From Pseudomonas sp. RC10 (GTDB lineage Bacteria; Pseudomonadota; Gammaproteobacteria; Pseudomonadales; Pseudomonadaceae), in assembly GCF_038397775.1 (NCBI RefSeq), contig NZ_CP151650.1:5642001-5706000 (forward strand): a DNA stretch of 64,000 bases, written 5' to 3'. Position numbers and translations under genes: made by a program. The notes under the pieces are model-generated. The model made no database searches. It was not told where the DNA came from and saw only the letters and a list, made by a program, of their open reading frames with translations. Positions within the stretch are counted from its first letter, which is position 1. The number at the start of each line of letters is the position of its first letter. This document shows, one piece after another, positions 6,707 to 16,092 of this stretch.

Positions 6707-9300
6707 CGGCACGTCACCGTGATGCGGTCGTAGGTGCGCTGAGGGTCTCGCGGCGGCAAATCGAAAGGCGCCCGACAGTGCTGATCGGACCATTTGACCA
6801 TCAACTCGCCACTGTCCTGCTCGCTCAGCACCAAGGCGCGGCTGGTGGGGTCAACCGCTGCAAGCAGCTTACCGTGGCCGTCTTCAACCACCGCGCCGAG
6901 CGGCACGCGGCTGCCGTCTTCGCGCACCAGTTCGAACTGCACCCGTCGCCCGACCTGTGCCTGGAACTTCACCACTGGCACCGCTCCCCGGCGTGGAATG
7001 ACCTGCGTCACCGGATTTTCGAGTTCCACATCAGCGCCCAACTGTCGCGTATCCAGACTGACCCAATTGGCCCGATACGGCTGGGTGTAAGGCAACACCG
7101 CATAGCCATTGCCGGCTGTTTCGATGTGGCTGTAATTGCTCAGCCGCGCGCCCGCGACGTCCTTCACCTGTACCAGCGCGAAGGTTTCACCCAACGGCTG
7201 GCCGAGGTTCACGCCACCGGCATGGGCGACCACTGACCCCGCCGCACCGACGTTGAATGCCCGATAGTCGCGCCCTTGGCCGTAGCCAACATCGAAACGG
7301 CCGAACGGTGTGGTGGTGTTGATCTTGCCGGACCCGGACGCCCCTGAACGACTGTCTTGCCCGGCCTGTACCGAATAGAACGTGCTGCGATCATCGAAGA
7401 CTTGGCCATTGAGACCGGCCTGCATGTCGTGGTCGCCGACGCTGTCGCGGACGGCATTGAAAAAAGCCCGCGAAGACGACGGGCCGTTCCCCAACGGCAA
7501 GCTGAGCGTCAGGGCAATGCGGTTGTCCGACTGCCGCTGGCCGTCAGTCAGAAAGGTCTGATTGCGTTCTACAGAAATGCCGTAGCTGAGGCTGCGCCAG
7601 GCTGCGTTCCATGTCAGGTAAAACTGTCGCGTCTTGCCCGTCGAGTCCCAGTAGCGTTGTTCAGAACCCGTAAAGCTCAACGACGCAGACTGTTCCGGCA
7701 GCGCCTGCGTGAGGTTGAATTCAAGACGATCTTTGGCGCGCCCGTACCGCGTACCGTTCAAGGCTTGGCGCTCCTCGACATGCTCGTCAAACGTGCGATA
7801 CCGGTCGGTGGAATAGCGATAACCGGCGACGGCCAGCGTCGTGTTGGTCAGGTCCAGCGTGTTGGCATAACGCACCCGCACGCTTTGCCCGGTGTGGGTT
7901 TCACGCGCCTGCTCGCTGACGGATTGAGTCACGTCCAGCGACACCGCACCGACGCCTGTGTTAACCCCTGCGCCGATGTTTCCTGCCCGAAAATCTTCGG
8001 CGACCTGCGTGCCTCCCGCCACCGTCATGCGCTCGGTCAGACCGTAGATCAGCGTCGCGCTGGTGAAGGTCGGTGATTCGCCTGACTCGTCGTGGCTGTC
8101 GTAGCTCCCCGCTGCGAGGCTGTAACGCAATGCCCCCTTGGGCACCATAATCGGCAACGACGCATAGGCCTGTACGAAAACGCGCTTGCGCCCGTCGGCC
8201 TCAACCACAGTGATTTCCAGATCGCCATTTGAGCCGCTGGGGTAGATATCCGAGATTTCGAACGGCCCCGGCGACACGTTGCCGCTGTAGAGCATGAAGC
8301 CGTTCTGGCGCACTTCGACTGTCGCGTTGGTCTCGGCAATGCCCCGAATAACCGGGGCGTACACCCGCTCGCTATCGGGCAGCATGCCGTCATCGGAGGC
8401 CAGCATCGCGCCCACGAACCGTACGCTGTCGAAGATCTGGGACTCCGTGAACGTTTCACCCAAGGTCAGTTGACTCTTGAGCGCTGTCACGTCTCGCTGA
8501 AGAAAGCTCCGGTTGCTGCGAAAGCGATAAGGCTGAGCATCGCCGTAGACCAGCGATGATTCGTTGCGCAATCGCCAGGCACCCAGGTTCAGCCCATTAC
8601 GCAGGCCGAGATAATACTGATCCTGCGTCTGACCGCCCCGCGTACGACGGGCGCCGCTGAAGGTGTAATTGACGAACGCTGCCGTCTCGCCCTCGTCCCA
8701 CAACTCCGGAGCCACATAGCCCCGCACGCTGCGCAACATCATGGCTTGGGGAATGCTGATGTTCAGTCGCAGGCTGGTGGGCTGGTATTCCACATGGGCG
8801 AACTGGACCTTGGCAGCCAGATCGAAGCAGCGGTCAGGCGCGTTGTCCGCGCTGCTCAACCCCGAGGTGTCCATGCCGAACTGTTGGAGCATCTCCAAGG
8901 TCAGGCAGGCCTCTATCGCGCCGGTTGCCGGATTCGCCACAAAAGGGATGTCGCGCCGCCCACTCAAGGCCCGGTTGACGTAAATGTCGACCCTGTACGT
9001 TCCCGGCACCACGCTGTTGCCTTGAAGGAAGGTCTCCAGGTCGGCGGGCTGATCGGTTCCCTGAATGAAAGCCGTGTTGAATTTCACCGTTGACGGGGGC
9101 GAAACGGACGTGGCGCTATCGCTGCCGCCTTCAGTCATCGCCACGACACTGGTGCTCACCATCCACGCAAGAGCGGCACTGACGCAAGTCGCCAGTGGAG
9201 AGCGCTCCGTCGGGATGCGCAATGTACTGGCAGGCCTTCGTTCGTCGGGTAGAGCGGGTTTCGAACTACGTTTCTGGGTGTTGTTGTCTCGCCGTTCCAT
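6703..9300 (-). CDS. outer-membrane fimbrial usher (PapC/FimD family)
   Basis: An 865-aa outer-membrane usher that accepts chaperone-subunit complexes and forms the secretion pore. The N-terminal targeting domain starts around VKFNTAFIQG (about 75). A plug and 24-strand barrel region with many alternating aromatic/polar strands follows, then a C-terminal plate domain ending in two Cys (QHCRAPF...ITVTCR). The N-terminus carries an unusually long, basic stretch before the hydrophobic signal core (about residues 36-55). Four-base overlap with the next chaperone gene indicates coupled translation. Confidence 0.93.
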   Translation of the reverse strand: MERRDNNTQKRSSKPALPDERRPASTLRIPTERSPLATCVSAALAWMVSTSVVAMTEGGSDSATSVSPPSTVKFNTAFIQGTDQPADLETFLQGNSVVPGTYRVDIYVNRALSGRRDIPFVANPATGAIEACLTLEMLQQFGMDTSGLSSADNAPDRCFDLAAKVQFAHVEYQPTSLRLNISIPQAMMLRSVRGYVAPELWDEGETAAFVNYTFSGARRTRGGQTQDQYYLGLRNGLNLGAWRLRNESSLVYGDAQPYRFRSNRSFLQRDVTALKSQLTLGETFTESQIFDSVRFVGAMLASDDGMLPDSERVYAPVIRGIAETNATVEVRQNGFMLYSGNVSPGPFEISDIYPSGSNGDLEITVVEADGRKRVFVQAYASLPIMVPKGALRYSLAAGSYDSHDESGESPTFTSATLIYGLTERMTVAGGTQVAEDFRAGNIGAGVNTGVGAVSLDVTQSVSEQARETHTGQSVRVRYANTLDLTNTTLAVAGYRYSTDRYRTFDEHVEERQALNGTRYGRAKDRLEFNLTQALPEQSASLSFTGSEQRYWDSTGKTRQFYLTWNAAWRSLSYGISVERNQTFLTDGQRQSDNRIALTLSLPLGNGPSSSRAFFNAVRDSVGDHDMQAGLNGQVFDDRSTFYSVQAGQDSRSGASGSGKINTTTPFGRFDVGYGQGRDYRAFNVGAAGSVVAHAGGVNLGQPLGETFALVQVKDVAGARLSNYSHIETAGNGYAVLPYTQPYRANWVSLDTRQLGADVELENPVTQVIPRRGAVPVVKFQAQVGRRVQFELVREDGSRVPLGAVVEDGHGKLLAAVDPTSRALVLSEQDSGELMVKWSDQHCRAPFDLPPRDPQRTYDRITVTCR

Positions 9301-9371
9301 TAGCTGATTTCACTCGTACTCTGAGTGTCGATGCACCTGTGGAATCCTTTCTCACAGGCGTGCGACGCTGA

Positions 9372-9391
9372 AGCCGGATGTGTTTCCGGCT
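9372..9391 (-). other. intergenic hairpin before the usher
   Basis: AGCCGGA and TCCGGCT form a perfect 7-bp stem with a 6-nt loop in the gap between the first chaperone and the usher. No T-run follows in the direction of transcription. An mRNA-stability or processing role is plausible but unproven. Confidence 0.35.
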
Positions 9392-9432
9392 AAAAAGTGG
9401 GGCAACGAAAATCCCGACTGGCGTGGCGGTGG

Positions 9433-10188
9433 CTAGTCGGGCCGTGATTCTGCCTTTGTGGCTTGAGTGTTCCGTTCAGTCGTCACCTGCGCGCGGTAAC
9501 GCTCTTGTCCACCGAAATCGTTGATGCTGATGAACGCCAGGTCCAACGGGGCCTGCCGACTGATCACCTTCAATGGCCATTGCATATGGGCTTTGGGCGC
9601 CAGCATTCGACTGTCCTCCTGAAAGACCACTTGCCCGCGATGGCTCGCCGAGAGCTTGATCATCGACACGTGGTAAGGGCCGGGATTGACGACTTCGAGT
9701 TGCCCATCGCGCACCTGCCATTGCAGGGTCTGCGCAGCCTGCAGCGGGTCTTCGGTCAGCCCCTGAGGGCGGTAGAACAGCTTGATTCGCTGCCGAATCG
9801 CGATCTGCAATTCGTTTTCGCGCGCAGTCTGTGGAATCTCCTGAACGTTGAGCCACAGCACCGATTCCCGGTCGGTAGGCAGGCCTTCTCCGGCATAGAT
9901 AATCCGGATCAGCTGCTTGGCATTACCGGCCATTCTGGCCAGCGCAGGGGTGATCGCGAACAAAGGGTGGCTGGCGGCCGGACTCTCGTTGTCAGCCTCA
10001 AGCCATGACTGCGCGAGAATTTCTGACGTGCCGGTGTTGTGGACCTGCAAGCTGACTTCTTTGTCTGTCGCCGGATAGATGACGCGCGTGGTGTTCAACA
10101 CGATGCCAGCCTGTGCCTGAATCGCCAGCGTCATGGTGAACGCCGCGCACAGCCACACTGTGGGACGCCTCAAAAAATAAGAAAACAT
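9433..10188 (-). CDS. periplasmic fimbrial chaperone (first)
   Basis: PapD-like chaperone of 251 aa from the ATG at 10188; a TTG six codons upstream is the alternative. The signal peptide ends AIQAQA and is followed by the classical first strand GIVLNTTRVIYP. The conserved IRQRIKLFYRPQGL motif closes domain 1. It lies between the main subunit gene and the usher, as in class 1 Cup-type clusters, and presumably escorts the main subunit. Confidence 0.9.
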   Translation of the reverse strand: MFSYFLRRPTVWLCAAFTMTLAIQAQAGIVLNTTRVIYPATDKEVSLQVHNTGTSEILAQSWLEADNESPAASHPLFAITPALARMAGNAKQLIRIIYAGEGLPTDRESVLWLNVQEIPQTARENELQIAIRQRIKLFYRPQGLTEDPLQAAQTLQWQVRDGQLEVVNPGPYHVSMIKLSASHRGQVVFQEDSRMLAPKAHMQWPLKVISRQAPLDLAFISINDFGGQERYRAQVTTERNTQATKAESRPD

Positions 10189-10215
10189 GAGGGAGCGGTC
10201 TCTCAATCGGAGGGT

Positions 10216-10242
10216 GGCGGGGCCAGCAAAGCTCGCCCCGCC
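10216..10242 (-). other. GC-rich hairpin after the main fimbrial subunit
   Basis: GGCGGGGC (10216-10223) and GCCCCGCC (10235-10242) make a perfect 8-bp stem with an 11-nt loop just downstream of the main subunit stop codon. A hairpin here is typical of fimbrial operons, where it favours subunit over chaperone/usher expression. It lacks a T-run, so a partial attenuator or 3' mRNA protector is more likely than a full terminator. Confidence 0.45.
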
Positions 10243-10249
10243 TGTTGCA

Positions 10250-10834
10250 TCACTGATAATCCATCACGAAAGGCAGGAAGCCGTCCGCATTACCAGGGTT
10301 GGTGGCCGCACCATTCAGCACGTACACCGCACCGAAGTTGAGTTCGGCAGTAGCGCCGCCCGCACCATCCTGCACCAGCGGTGCATCAATGGTTTCGTTG
10401 CCGCTCAGGTCCATCAGTTGATAGGACGAATTCAGCAGACCGATGCCCACACCGTCGGCCGCACCGGTGGCGCGCAGCAGTTTCTGATCGAGGTTATCCA
10501 GGCCGCTGCCTTGCCGAGCGACGAAGCGCATGTCCACGGTGTTGTATTGCGCGGCGCCGCCGGTGCAATTGACCAGCAATTGAATCGGCGACGCGGTTTC
10601 CAGTTTGTTGTCGGCGAACCGGCCGATTTCGGAGAACGAGACGTTGCCCATATCGACATTGATTTCGCCCGGATTGGTGCCAGGGCTTGCGCCCGTGCCA
10701 GCACCGACGTCACAGGTGATGTCGGTGAGGGTGCCGCTGAACACCAGCTTGCCATTGTTCGCTGCGTTTGCACTGCCCACAGCGCCCAAGCCCATTGCGG
10801 CCACGATAGCCAGAGAAAGAGAGATCTTTTTCAT
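10250..10834 (-). CDS. major fimbrial subunit (type 1 pilin family)
   Basis: A 194-aa pilin. The signal peptide MKKISLSLAIVAAMGLG...ANA is cleaved before ANNGKLVFSG. The mature protein has two Cys (TDITCDV and LLVNCTGG) forming the usual pilin disulphide, and ends in the conserved DGFLPFVMDYQ C-terminal strand. The ATG at 10834 has an AAGGAA ribosome-binding site and fits the signal peptide. It is the first gene of the chaperone-usher operon and probably the shaft subunit. Confidence 0.9.
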   Translation of the reverse strand: MKKISLSLAIVAAMGLGAVGSANAANNGKLVFSGTLTDITCDVGAGTGASPGTNPGEINVDMGNVSFSEIGRFADNKLETASPIQLLVNCTGGAAQYNTVDMRFVARQGSGLDNLDQKLLRATGAADGVGIGLLNSSYQLMDLSGNETIDAPLVQDGAGGATAELNFGAVYVLNGAATNPGNADGFLPFVMDYQ

Positions 10835-11101
10835 GTTAACGACGTTCCTTGTGTCAATTCGTGTGTGCCCAAGAGGACGACGAGAACTATAAGGGCGTCG
10901 CTCAAAGCCGGATGTCAGGTTATCTACCTCGAACTTGCAGAAATGACAGTGCAGCGTGCCAGACATTTCTGTAGGACATGACAGATAGAACGTACAGCCC
11001 CCGGACGGCGTGGCCTGTAGCGAAGTCGCGCTAAAAAAAGGTGGGCCGATCTTTGCAGGAGGGTTGTAAGGAAATGTCGTCATTGGCAACGGACAGACAT
11101 A

Positions 11102-11137
11102 AAAAACCGCCCCGAGCCGGATTGACTGGGACGGTCG
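11102..11137 (-). terminator. Rho-independent terminator of the small pilin gene
   Basis: On the minus strand ACCGTCCC pairs with GGGGCGGT (one G-U) and is followed by six T residues. It sits 31 bp beyond the stop of the gene at 11169-11498, separating that gene from the main fimbrial operon. The gene-free stretch 10835-11101 between this terminator and the major subunit presumably holds that operon's promoter; I could not pick a convincing -35/-10. Confidence 0.65.
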
Positions 11138-11168
11138 TTTGCGCTCGACGCGGAGCGAGGTCGGGGCG

Positions 11169-11498
11169 CTATTGGTAGGTCAGGGTCACGATGCCGCTGT
11201 GTGCGCCGACCAACACCGAGGTGCGTTCGGCATACGCCAGAGACACGGGCACTGCAGAGCCTTCGCAGGCATCATCGTGGTCGGCCAGGCCCAATGTCAG
11301 GCTGGCGTTCACTTTCAAGGACTTCAGGCCATGCAATTGGCCCGGAACGGTGAACACTTTGGCGTCACATCCTGCGTTAACGAGTTGTCCGTGAAACATG
11401 AGGGCACTTCCTTGTGCCGAGGCTGCCGACCCTGTCAGCAAGGAAACCCCGATCAATGCGATTGAAAAAAACGTCGAAACTGTCTTTTTACCTTTCAT
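11169..11498 (-). CDS. small fimbrial subunit-like protein
   Basis: A 109-aa secreted protein. The signal peptide (MKGKK start, hydrophobic core, ends SAASA) precedes a short pilin-like domain with two Cys (VNAGCDAK and DDACEGS) and a pilin-type C-terminal strand GIVTLTYQ. The ATG at 11498 has GGAG 9 nt upstream. It is shorter than normal pilins (usually 150-190 aa). A terminator separates it from the fimbrial operon, so it may be independently expressed as a minor or initiator subunit. Confidence 0.7.
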   Translation of the reverse strand: MKGKKTVSTFFSIALIGVSLLTGSAASAQGSALMFHGQLVNAGCDAKVFTVPGQLHGLKSLKVNASLTLGLADHDDACEGSAVPVSLAYAERTSVLVGAHSGIVTLTYQ

Positions 11499-11764
11499 CG
11501 CCACACTCCGAAGTGATGTCCCACCTATCACAGTTAAGTCGAGTCAGAGACAATCGACCAACGTTAGGGCACTTGTTTGTAGGAATTTTCGCATCCCTCT
11601 CCATGGTATCGCCAGGTTGCGCCCTTTCTTGACGCCACTTCATGCTCCGCCCTTATTTAGCTGACAATATTGACAGGTAGCAGTCATTTTGCTGACCGGG
11701 TCGAAGGTTTATAAGGAAGCTGTCAATTGTCCGCCCCTCACCTTTTCGCTGGCGTTATATCTGT

Positions 11765-12937
11765 ATGCCCAAAAACAAGAAATCTGTGCTAGCCGTTGCT
11801 GCTCTTGCTGTCGTGATTGCGGCTGGCGTCTGGGTGGTCAAGCGTCCCACAGAGAAAAAAGTCAGCGCGCCCGCCGCAGTGCCTGTTCAAGTCATCCACG
11901 TGGTCAAGCAGGATGTGCCGCGCTACGTCACTGGCATCGGGTCGGTACTCTCGCTGCAGAGCGTGGTGATTCGCACTCAGGTGGACGGCATCCTGACCCG
12001 GCTGGCCGTGAAGGAAGGGCAACAGGTCAAGACCGGCGACTTGCTGGCGACCATCGACGACCGATCCATCCGCGCGGCCCTCGAACAGGCCAAGGCGCAG
12101 TTGGCCCAAGGCCAGGCGCAGCTGGACGTCGCTGAAGTAGACCTCAAGCGCTACAAGCTGCTCACCGTTGATAACAGCATTTCCAAGCAGCAATTCGATC
12201 AGCAGCAGGCGTTGGTCAACCAGCTGAAAGCGACGGTTCAGGGGAATCAGGCCTCGATCAACGCCTCGCAGGTTCAACTGTCTTACACGCAGATTCGCTC
12301 CCCGGTGACCGGCCGCGTCGGCATTCGCAACGTCGATGAAGGCAATTTCCTGCGCGTCAGTGACGCCGTCGGTCTGTTCTCGGTGACCCAGATCGATCCG
12401 GTGTCGGTGGAGTTCTCATTGCCCCAACAAATGCTCCCGACCCTGCACGACTTGCTGGCGTCCGCCGACCCGGCCAAGGTCAACGCCTACATGGGGGAAG
12501 GCGCGACCGGTACTTTGCTCGGTGAGGGCAAGCTCACGTTGATTGACAACCAAGTCGCTGCCACGACGGGCACCATTCGCGCCAAGGCCGTCTTCGAGAA
12601 CGGGGCCGAAAAACTGTGGCCCGGCCAGTTGGTCACTGTGCGCATTCAGACTGCGATCGATCGCGACGCGTTGAAAGTCCCGCCACAAGTGGTGCAGCGC
12701 GGCATCGACCAGCATTATGTCTACCGGGTCAAGGGCGATACCGTCGAAGTGATCCCGGTTAAAGTGCTGTATCAAGACAGCGACCTGACCTTGATCAGCG
12801 GTGTGAGCGCCGGTGACGTGCTGATCAGCGACGGCCAGTCGCGGCTCAAGAACGGTTCGCACATTGAAATCGTCAAAGCACAAGCGGTGGACACCTTGGC
12901 CGACGCCGCCACAGGCGCGTCTGGAGCCGCGAAATGA
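11765..12937 (+). CDS. RND efflux periplasmic adaptor (MdtA/MuxA-like)
   Basis: A 390-aa membrane fusion protein of the HlyD/AcrA family. An N-terminal membrane anchor or uncleaved signal occupies about 5-27. A lipoyl half (VDGILTRLAVKEGQQV) is followed by an alpha-helical hairpin at about 100-165, then beta-barrel and membrane-proximal domains. It has no lipobox Cys, so it is anchored by the N-terminal helix. Its stop overlaps the pump start by 4 bp (ATGA). No outer-membrane factor gene is nearby, so a TolC/OprM-type protein encoded elsewhere is probably used. Confidence 0.92.
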   Translation: MPKNKKSVLAVAALAVVIAAGVWVVKRPTEKKVSAPAAVPVQVIHVVKQDVPRYVTGIGSVLSLQSVVIRTQVDGILTRLAVKEGQQVKTGDLLATIDDRSIRAALEQAKAQLAQGQAQLDVAEVDLKRYKLLTVDNSISKQQFDQQQALVNQLKATVQGNQASINASQVQLSYTQIRSPVTGRVGIRNVDEGNFLRVSDAVGLFSVTQIDPVSVEFSLPQQMLPTLHDLLASADPAKVNAYMGEGATGTLLGEGKLTLIDNQVAATTGTIRAKAVFENGAEKLWPGQLVTVRIQTAIDRDALKVPPQVVQRGIDQHYVYRVKGDTVEVIPVKVLYQDSDLTLISGVSAGDVLISDGQSRLKNGSHIEIVKAQAVDTLADAATGASGAAK

Positions 12938-15900
12938 ATGGCCACGGTTCGATCTCCGCCTGGTGCGTAAATCACCCGATTGCCACGGTTTTGCTGACGT
13001 TCGCGCTGGTCCTGCTCGGCTGCATCGCCTTCCCTCGCCTGCCCGTGGCGCCGTTGCCGGAAGCCGAATTCCCGACGATCCAGGTCTCGGCCACGCTGCC
13101 CGGCGCCAGCCCGGAAACCATGGCGTCGTCAGTCGCCACGCCTCTCGAAGTGCAGTTCAGCGCCATCCCGGGCATGACGCAAATGACGTCGAGCAGCGCT
13201 TTGGGCTCCACCAACCTGACCCTGCAATTCGTGCTGAACAAGAGCATCGACACCGCCGCACAGGAAGTACAAGCCGCGATCAATACCGCATCGGGCCGGT
13301 TGCCCAAGGACCTGCCCACCGCCCCGACCTGGCGTAAGGTCAACCCGGCGGACAGCCCGGTGCTGATCCTGAGCGTCAGTTCAAATCTGATGCCTGCCAC
13401 TGAGCTGAGCGACGTCACCGAATCCCTTCTCGCCCGTCAGTTGAGTCAGATCAACGGCGTAGGCCAAGTCGCGATCACCGGCCAGCGTCGCCCCGCGATT
13501 CGCGTACAGGCGTCTTCCGACAAGCTCGCTTCCATCGGCCTGACCCTGGCCGACCTGCGCGGTGCGCTGCAACAGACCAGCCTGAACCTGGCGAAAGGCG
13601 CGCTGTACGGCAAGGACAACGTGTCGACCCTTGCGTCCAACGACCAGCTGTTTCGGGCCAAGGATTACGACCAACTGATCGTTTCCTACAAGGACGGCGC
13701 CCCAGTTCACCTGCGAGACGTGGCAAAAGTCATCGACGGTTCGGAAAACGCTTACGTCAACGCGTGGTCCGGGGATCAGCAAGGCGTGAACATCGTGGTC
13801 TTCCGCCAGCCCGGCGCCAACATCGTCGAGACCGTAGACCGGGTGTTGGGCGAGTTGCCGCGCTTGCAGGAAATGCTCCCGGCGTCGGTGGATGTCACCG
13901 TACTCAGCGACCGCACCAAGACCATCCGCGCCTCGCTGCACGAAGTGGAAATGACCCTGCTGATCGCCATCGTGTTGGTGATCGCGGTGATGGCGCTGTT
14001 CCTGCGCCAACTCTCGGCGACGCTGATCGTCACCGCTGTGCTCGGCGTGTCGCTGGTCGCCAGTTTTGCCCTGATGTACGTCCTGGGCTTCAGCCTTAAC
14101 AACCTGACACTGGTGGCGATTGTGGTGGCCGTGGGGTTTGTAGTGGACGACGCCATCGTGGTGGTGGAGAACATTCACCGACACCTCGAAGCGGGCGAAA
14201 GCATGCGCGAGGCGGCGATCAAAGGCGCGGGCGAGATCGGCTTTACCGTCGTGTCGATCAGCTTCTCGCTGATTGCGGCGTTCATCCCGCTGCTGTTCAT
14301 GGGCGGTGTGGTCGGGCGGCTGTTCAAGGAGTTCGCACTGACGGCGACGTCGACCATTCTGATTTCGGTGATGGTCTCGCTGACGCTGGCTCCCACACTG
14401 GCTGCGTTGTTCATGCGCGCCCCGAAACACGACGCTCACGCCAACCCCGGTTTCGGCGAGCGCCTGCTGGCGCATTATGCGCGTGGCGTGCGTTATGCCC
14501 TCGCCCACCAGCGCCTGATGCTGAGCATCTTCGGCCTGACCCTGGGCTTGGCCGTCGCCGGTTATGTGCTGATTCCCAAGGGCTTCTTTCCGGTACAGGA
14601 CACCGGCATGGTGCTCGGTACCAGTGAGGCGGCGGCGGACATTTCTTACCCGGATATGGTGGAGAAACATAAACAGCTGGCGAAAATCATCGGCGCAGAC
14701 CCAGCGGTCAAAGCCTTCTCGCACTCGGTCGGGGTGAGCGGCAGCAACCAGACCATCGCCAACGGTCGGGTCTGGATCGCGTTGAAAGACCGTGAAGACC
14801 GCGATGTGTCCGCCAGTGAGTTCATCGACCGCATCCGACCGAAACTGGCGAAGATCCCGGGGATCGTGCTTTACCTGCGCGCAGGCCAGGACATCAACCT
14901 CAGCTCAGGTCCGAGCCGGGCGCAGTACCAATACGTCCTCAAGAGCAACAATGGCGCGCTGCTGAACGAGTGGACGCAAAAGCTCACTGAAAAGCTGAAA
15001 ACGATCCCGGCCTTCCGCGACCTGTCCAACGACTTGCAATTGGGCGGTAGCGTCACCCATCTGGACATCGACCGCAGCGCCGCCGCGCGTTTCGGGCTGA
15101 CCACGGCGGACGTCGACCAGGCGCTGTACGACGCGTTCGGTCAGCGACAGATCAACGAATACCAGACTGACATCAACCAATACAAAGTCATTCTCGAACT
15201 CGACCCGTCGCAGCGCGGCAAAGCCGAGAGCCTGAATTACTTTTACCTGCGCTCGCCGCTGACCAACGAGATGGTGCCGCTGTCGGCGCTGGCCAAGGTG
15301 GGCGCGCCGAAGATGGGCCCGCTGTCGATCAGCCACGACGGCATGTTCCCGGCGGCGAACCTGTCGTTCAACCTGTCGGCGGGCGTCGCCTTGGGTGATG
15401 CCGTGCAGTTGCTCGACCAGGCGAAAAACGAGATCGGCATGCCGTCTTCGATCATCGGCAATTTCCAGGGCGCGGCTCAGGCGTTCCAGAGTTCGCTGGC
15501 CAACCAGCCGTGGCTGATTCTGGCGGCGCTGGTCGCGGTGTACATCATTCTTGGCGTGCTGTACGAGAGCTTCGTCCACCCGTTGACGATCATTTCCACC
15601 CTGCCTTCGGCGGGGATTGGCGCGCTGTTGCTACTGTGGCTGATGGGTCAGGACTTCTCGATCATGGGCTTGATCGGCATCGTCCTGCTGATCGGCATCG
15701 TCAAGAAAAACGGCATTCTGCTGGTGGACTTCGCGCTGGAGGGGCAACGTCATCGTGGCCTGTCGCCTGAAGACGCAATCTATGAAGCCTGCGTGACGCG
15801 TTTCCGGCCCATCATCATGACCACGTTGGCGGCGCTGCTCGGTGCCCTGCCGCTGATGCTCGGCTATGGTGTGGGTGCAGAACTGCGTCAGCCGTTGGGC

Positions 15901-16068
15901 ATCGCGGTTGTCGGCGGTTTGCTGGTGAGCCAGGCGCTGACGCTGTTCACCACGCCAGTCATTTACCTGCAACTGGAACGAATCTTTCATCGCAGGCATC
16001 CGACCGTGACACCGACTGCACCCGTAACGAACAAGAAAACTGCGGCCCTACTCGCTACTGAAAAGTAA
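12934..16068 (+). CDS. RND multidrug efflux pump (MdtC/MuxC-like)
   Basis: A 1044-aa inner-membrane proton-driven RND transporter. TM1 lies near residues 14-32, followed by the SATLPGASPETMASSVATPLE-type porter signature. The TM4 proton-relay dyad is present in GFVVDDAIVVVENI (about 400-413). A second repeat begins near 530, and TM segments near 860-1010 include GIVLLIGIVKKNGIL. Overall it resembles MdtC/MuxC (HAE1 family) rather than the CusA/CzcA metal pumps. It is a single pump rather than the MdtBC pair. The downstream two-component system suggests envelope- or metal-responsive control. Confidence 0.92.
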   Translation: MNGHGSISAWCVNHPIATVLLTFALVLLGCIAFPRLPVAPLPEAEFPTIQVSATLPGASPETMASSVATPLEVQFSAIPGMTQMTSSSALGSTNLTLQFVLNKSIDTAAQEVQAAINTASGRLPKDLPTAPTWRKVNPADSPVLILSVSSNLMPATELSDVTESLLARQLSQINGVGQVAITGQRRPAIRVQASSDKLASIGLTLADLRGALQQTSLNLAKGALYGKDNVSTLASNDQLFRAKDYDQLIVSYKDGAPVHLRDVAKVIDGSENAYVNAWSGDQQGVNIVVFRQPGANIVETVDRVLGELPRLQEMLPASVDVTVLSDRTKTIRASLHEVEMTLLIAIVLVIAVMALFLRQLSATLIVTAVLGVSLVASFALMYVLGFSLNNLTLVAIVVAVGFVVDDAIVVVENIHRHLEAGESMREAAIKGAGEIGFTVVSISFSLIAAFIPLLFMGGVVGRLFKEFALTATSTILISVMVSLTLAPTLAALFMRAPKHDAHANPGFGERLLAHYARGVRYALAHQRLMLSIFGLTLGLAVAGYVLIPKGFFPVQDTGMVLGTSEAAADISYPDMVEKHKQLAKIIGADPAVKAFSHSVGVSGSNQTIANGRVWIALKDREDRDVSASEFIDRIRPKLAKIPGIVLYLRAGQDINLSSGPSRAQYQYVLKSNNGALLNEWTQKLTEKLKTIPAFRDLSNDLQLGGSVTHLDIDRSAAARFGLTTADVDQALYDAFGQRQINEYQTDINQYKVILELDPSQRGKAESLNYFYLRSPLTNEMVPLSALAKVGAPKMGPLSISHDGMFPAANLSFNLSAGVALGDAVQLLDQAKNEIGMPSSIIGNFQGAAQAFQSSLANQPWLILAALVAVYIILGVLYESFVHPLTIISTLPSAGIGALLLLWLMGQDFSIMGLIGIVLLIGIVKKNGILLVDFALEGQRHRGLSPEDAIYEACVTRFRPIIMTTLAALLGALPLMLGYGVGAELRQPLGIAVVGGLLVSQALTLFTTPVIYLQLERIFHRRHPTVTPTAPVTNKKTAALLATEK

Positions 16069-16092
16069 GCACACAAGAAGTGAGAGTGGACC

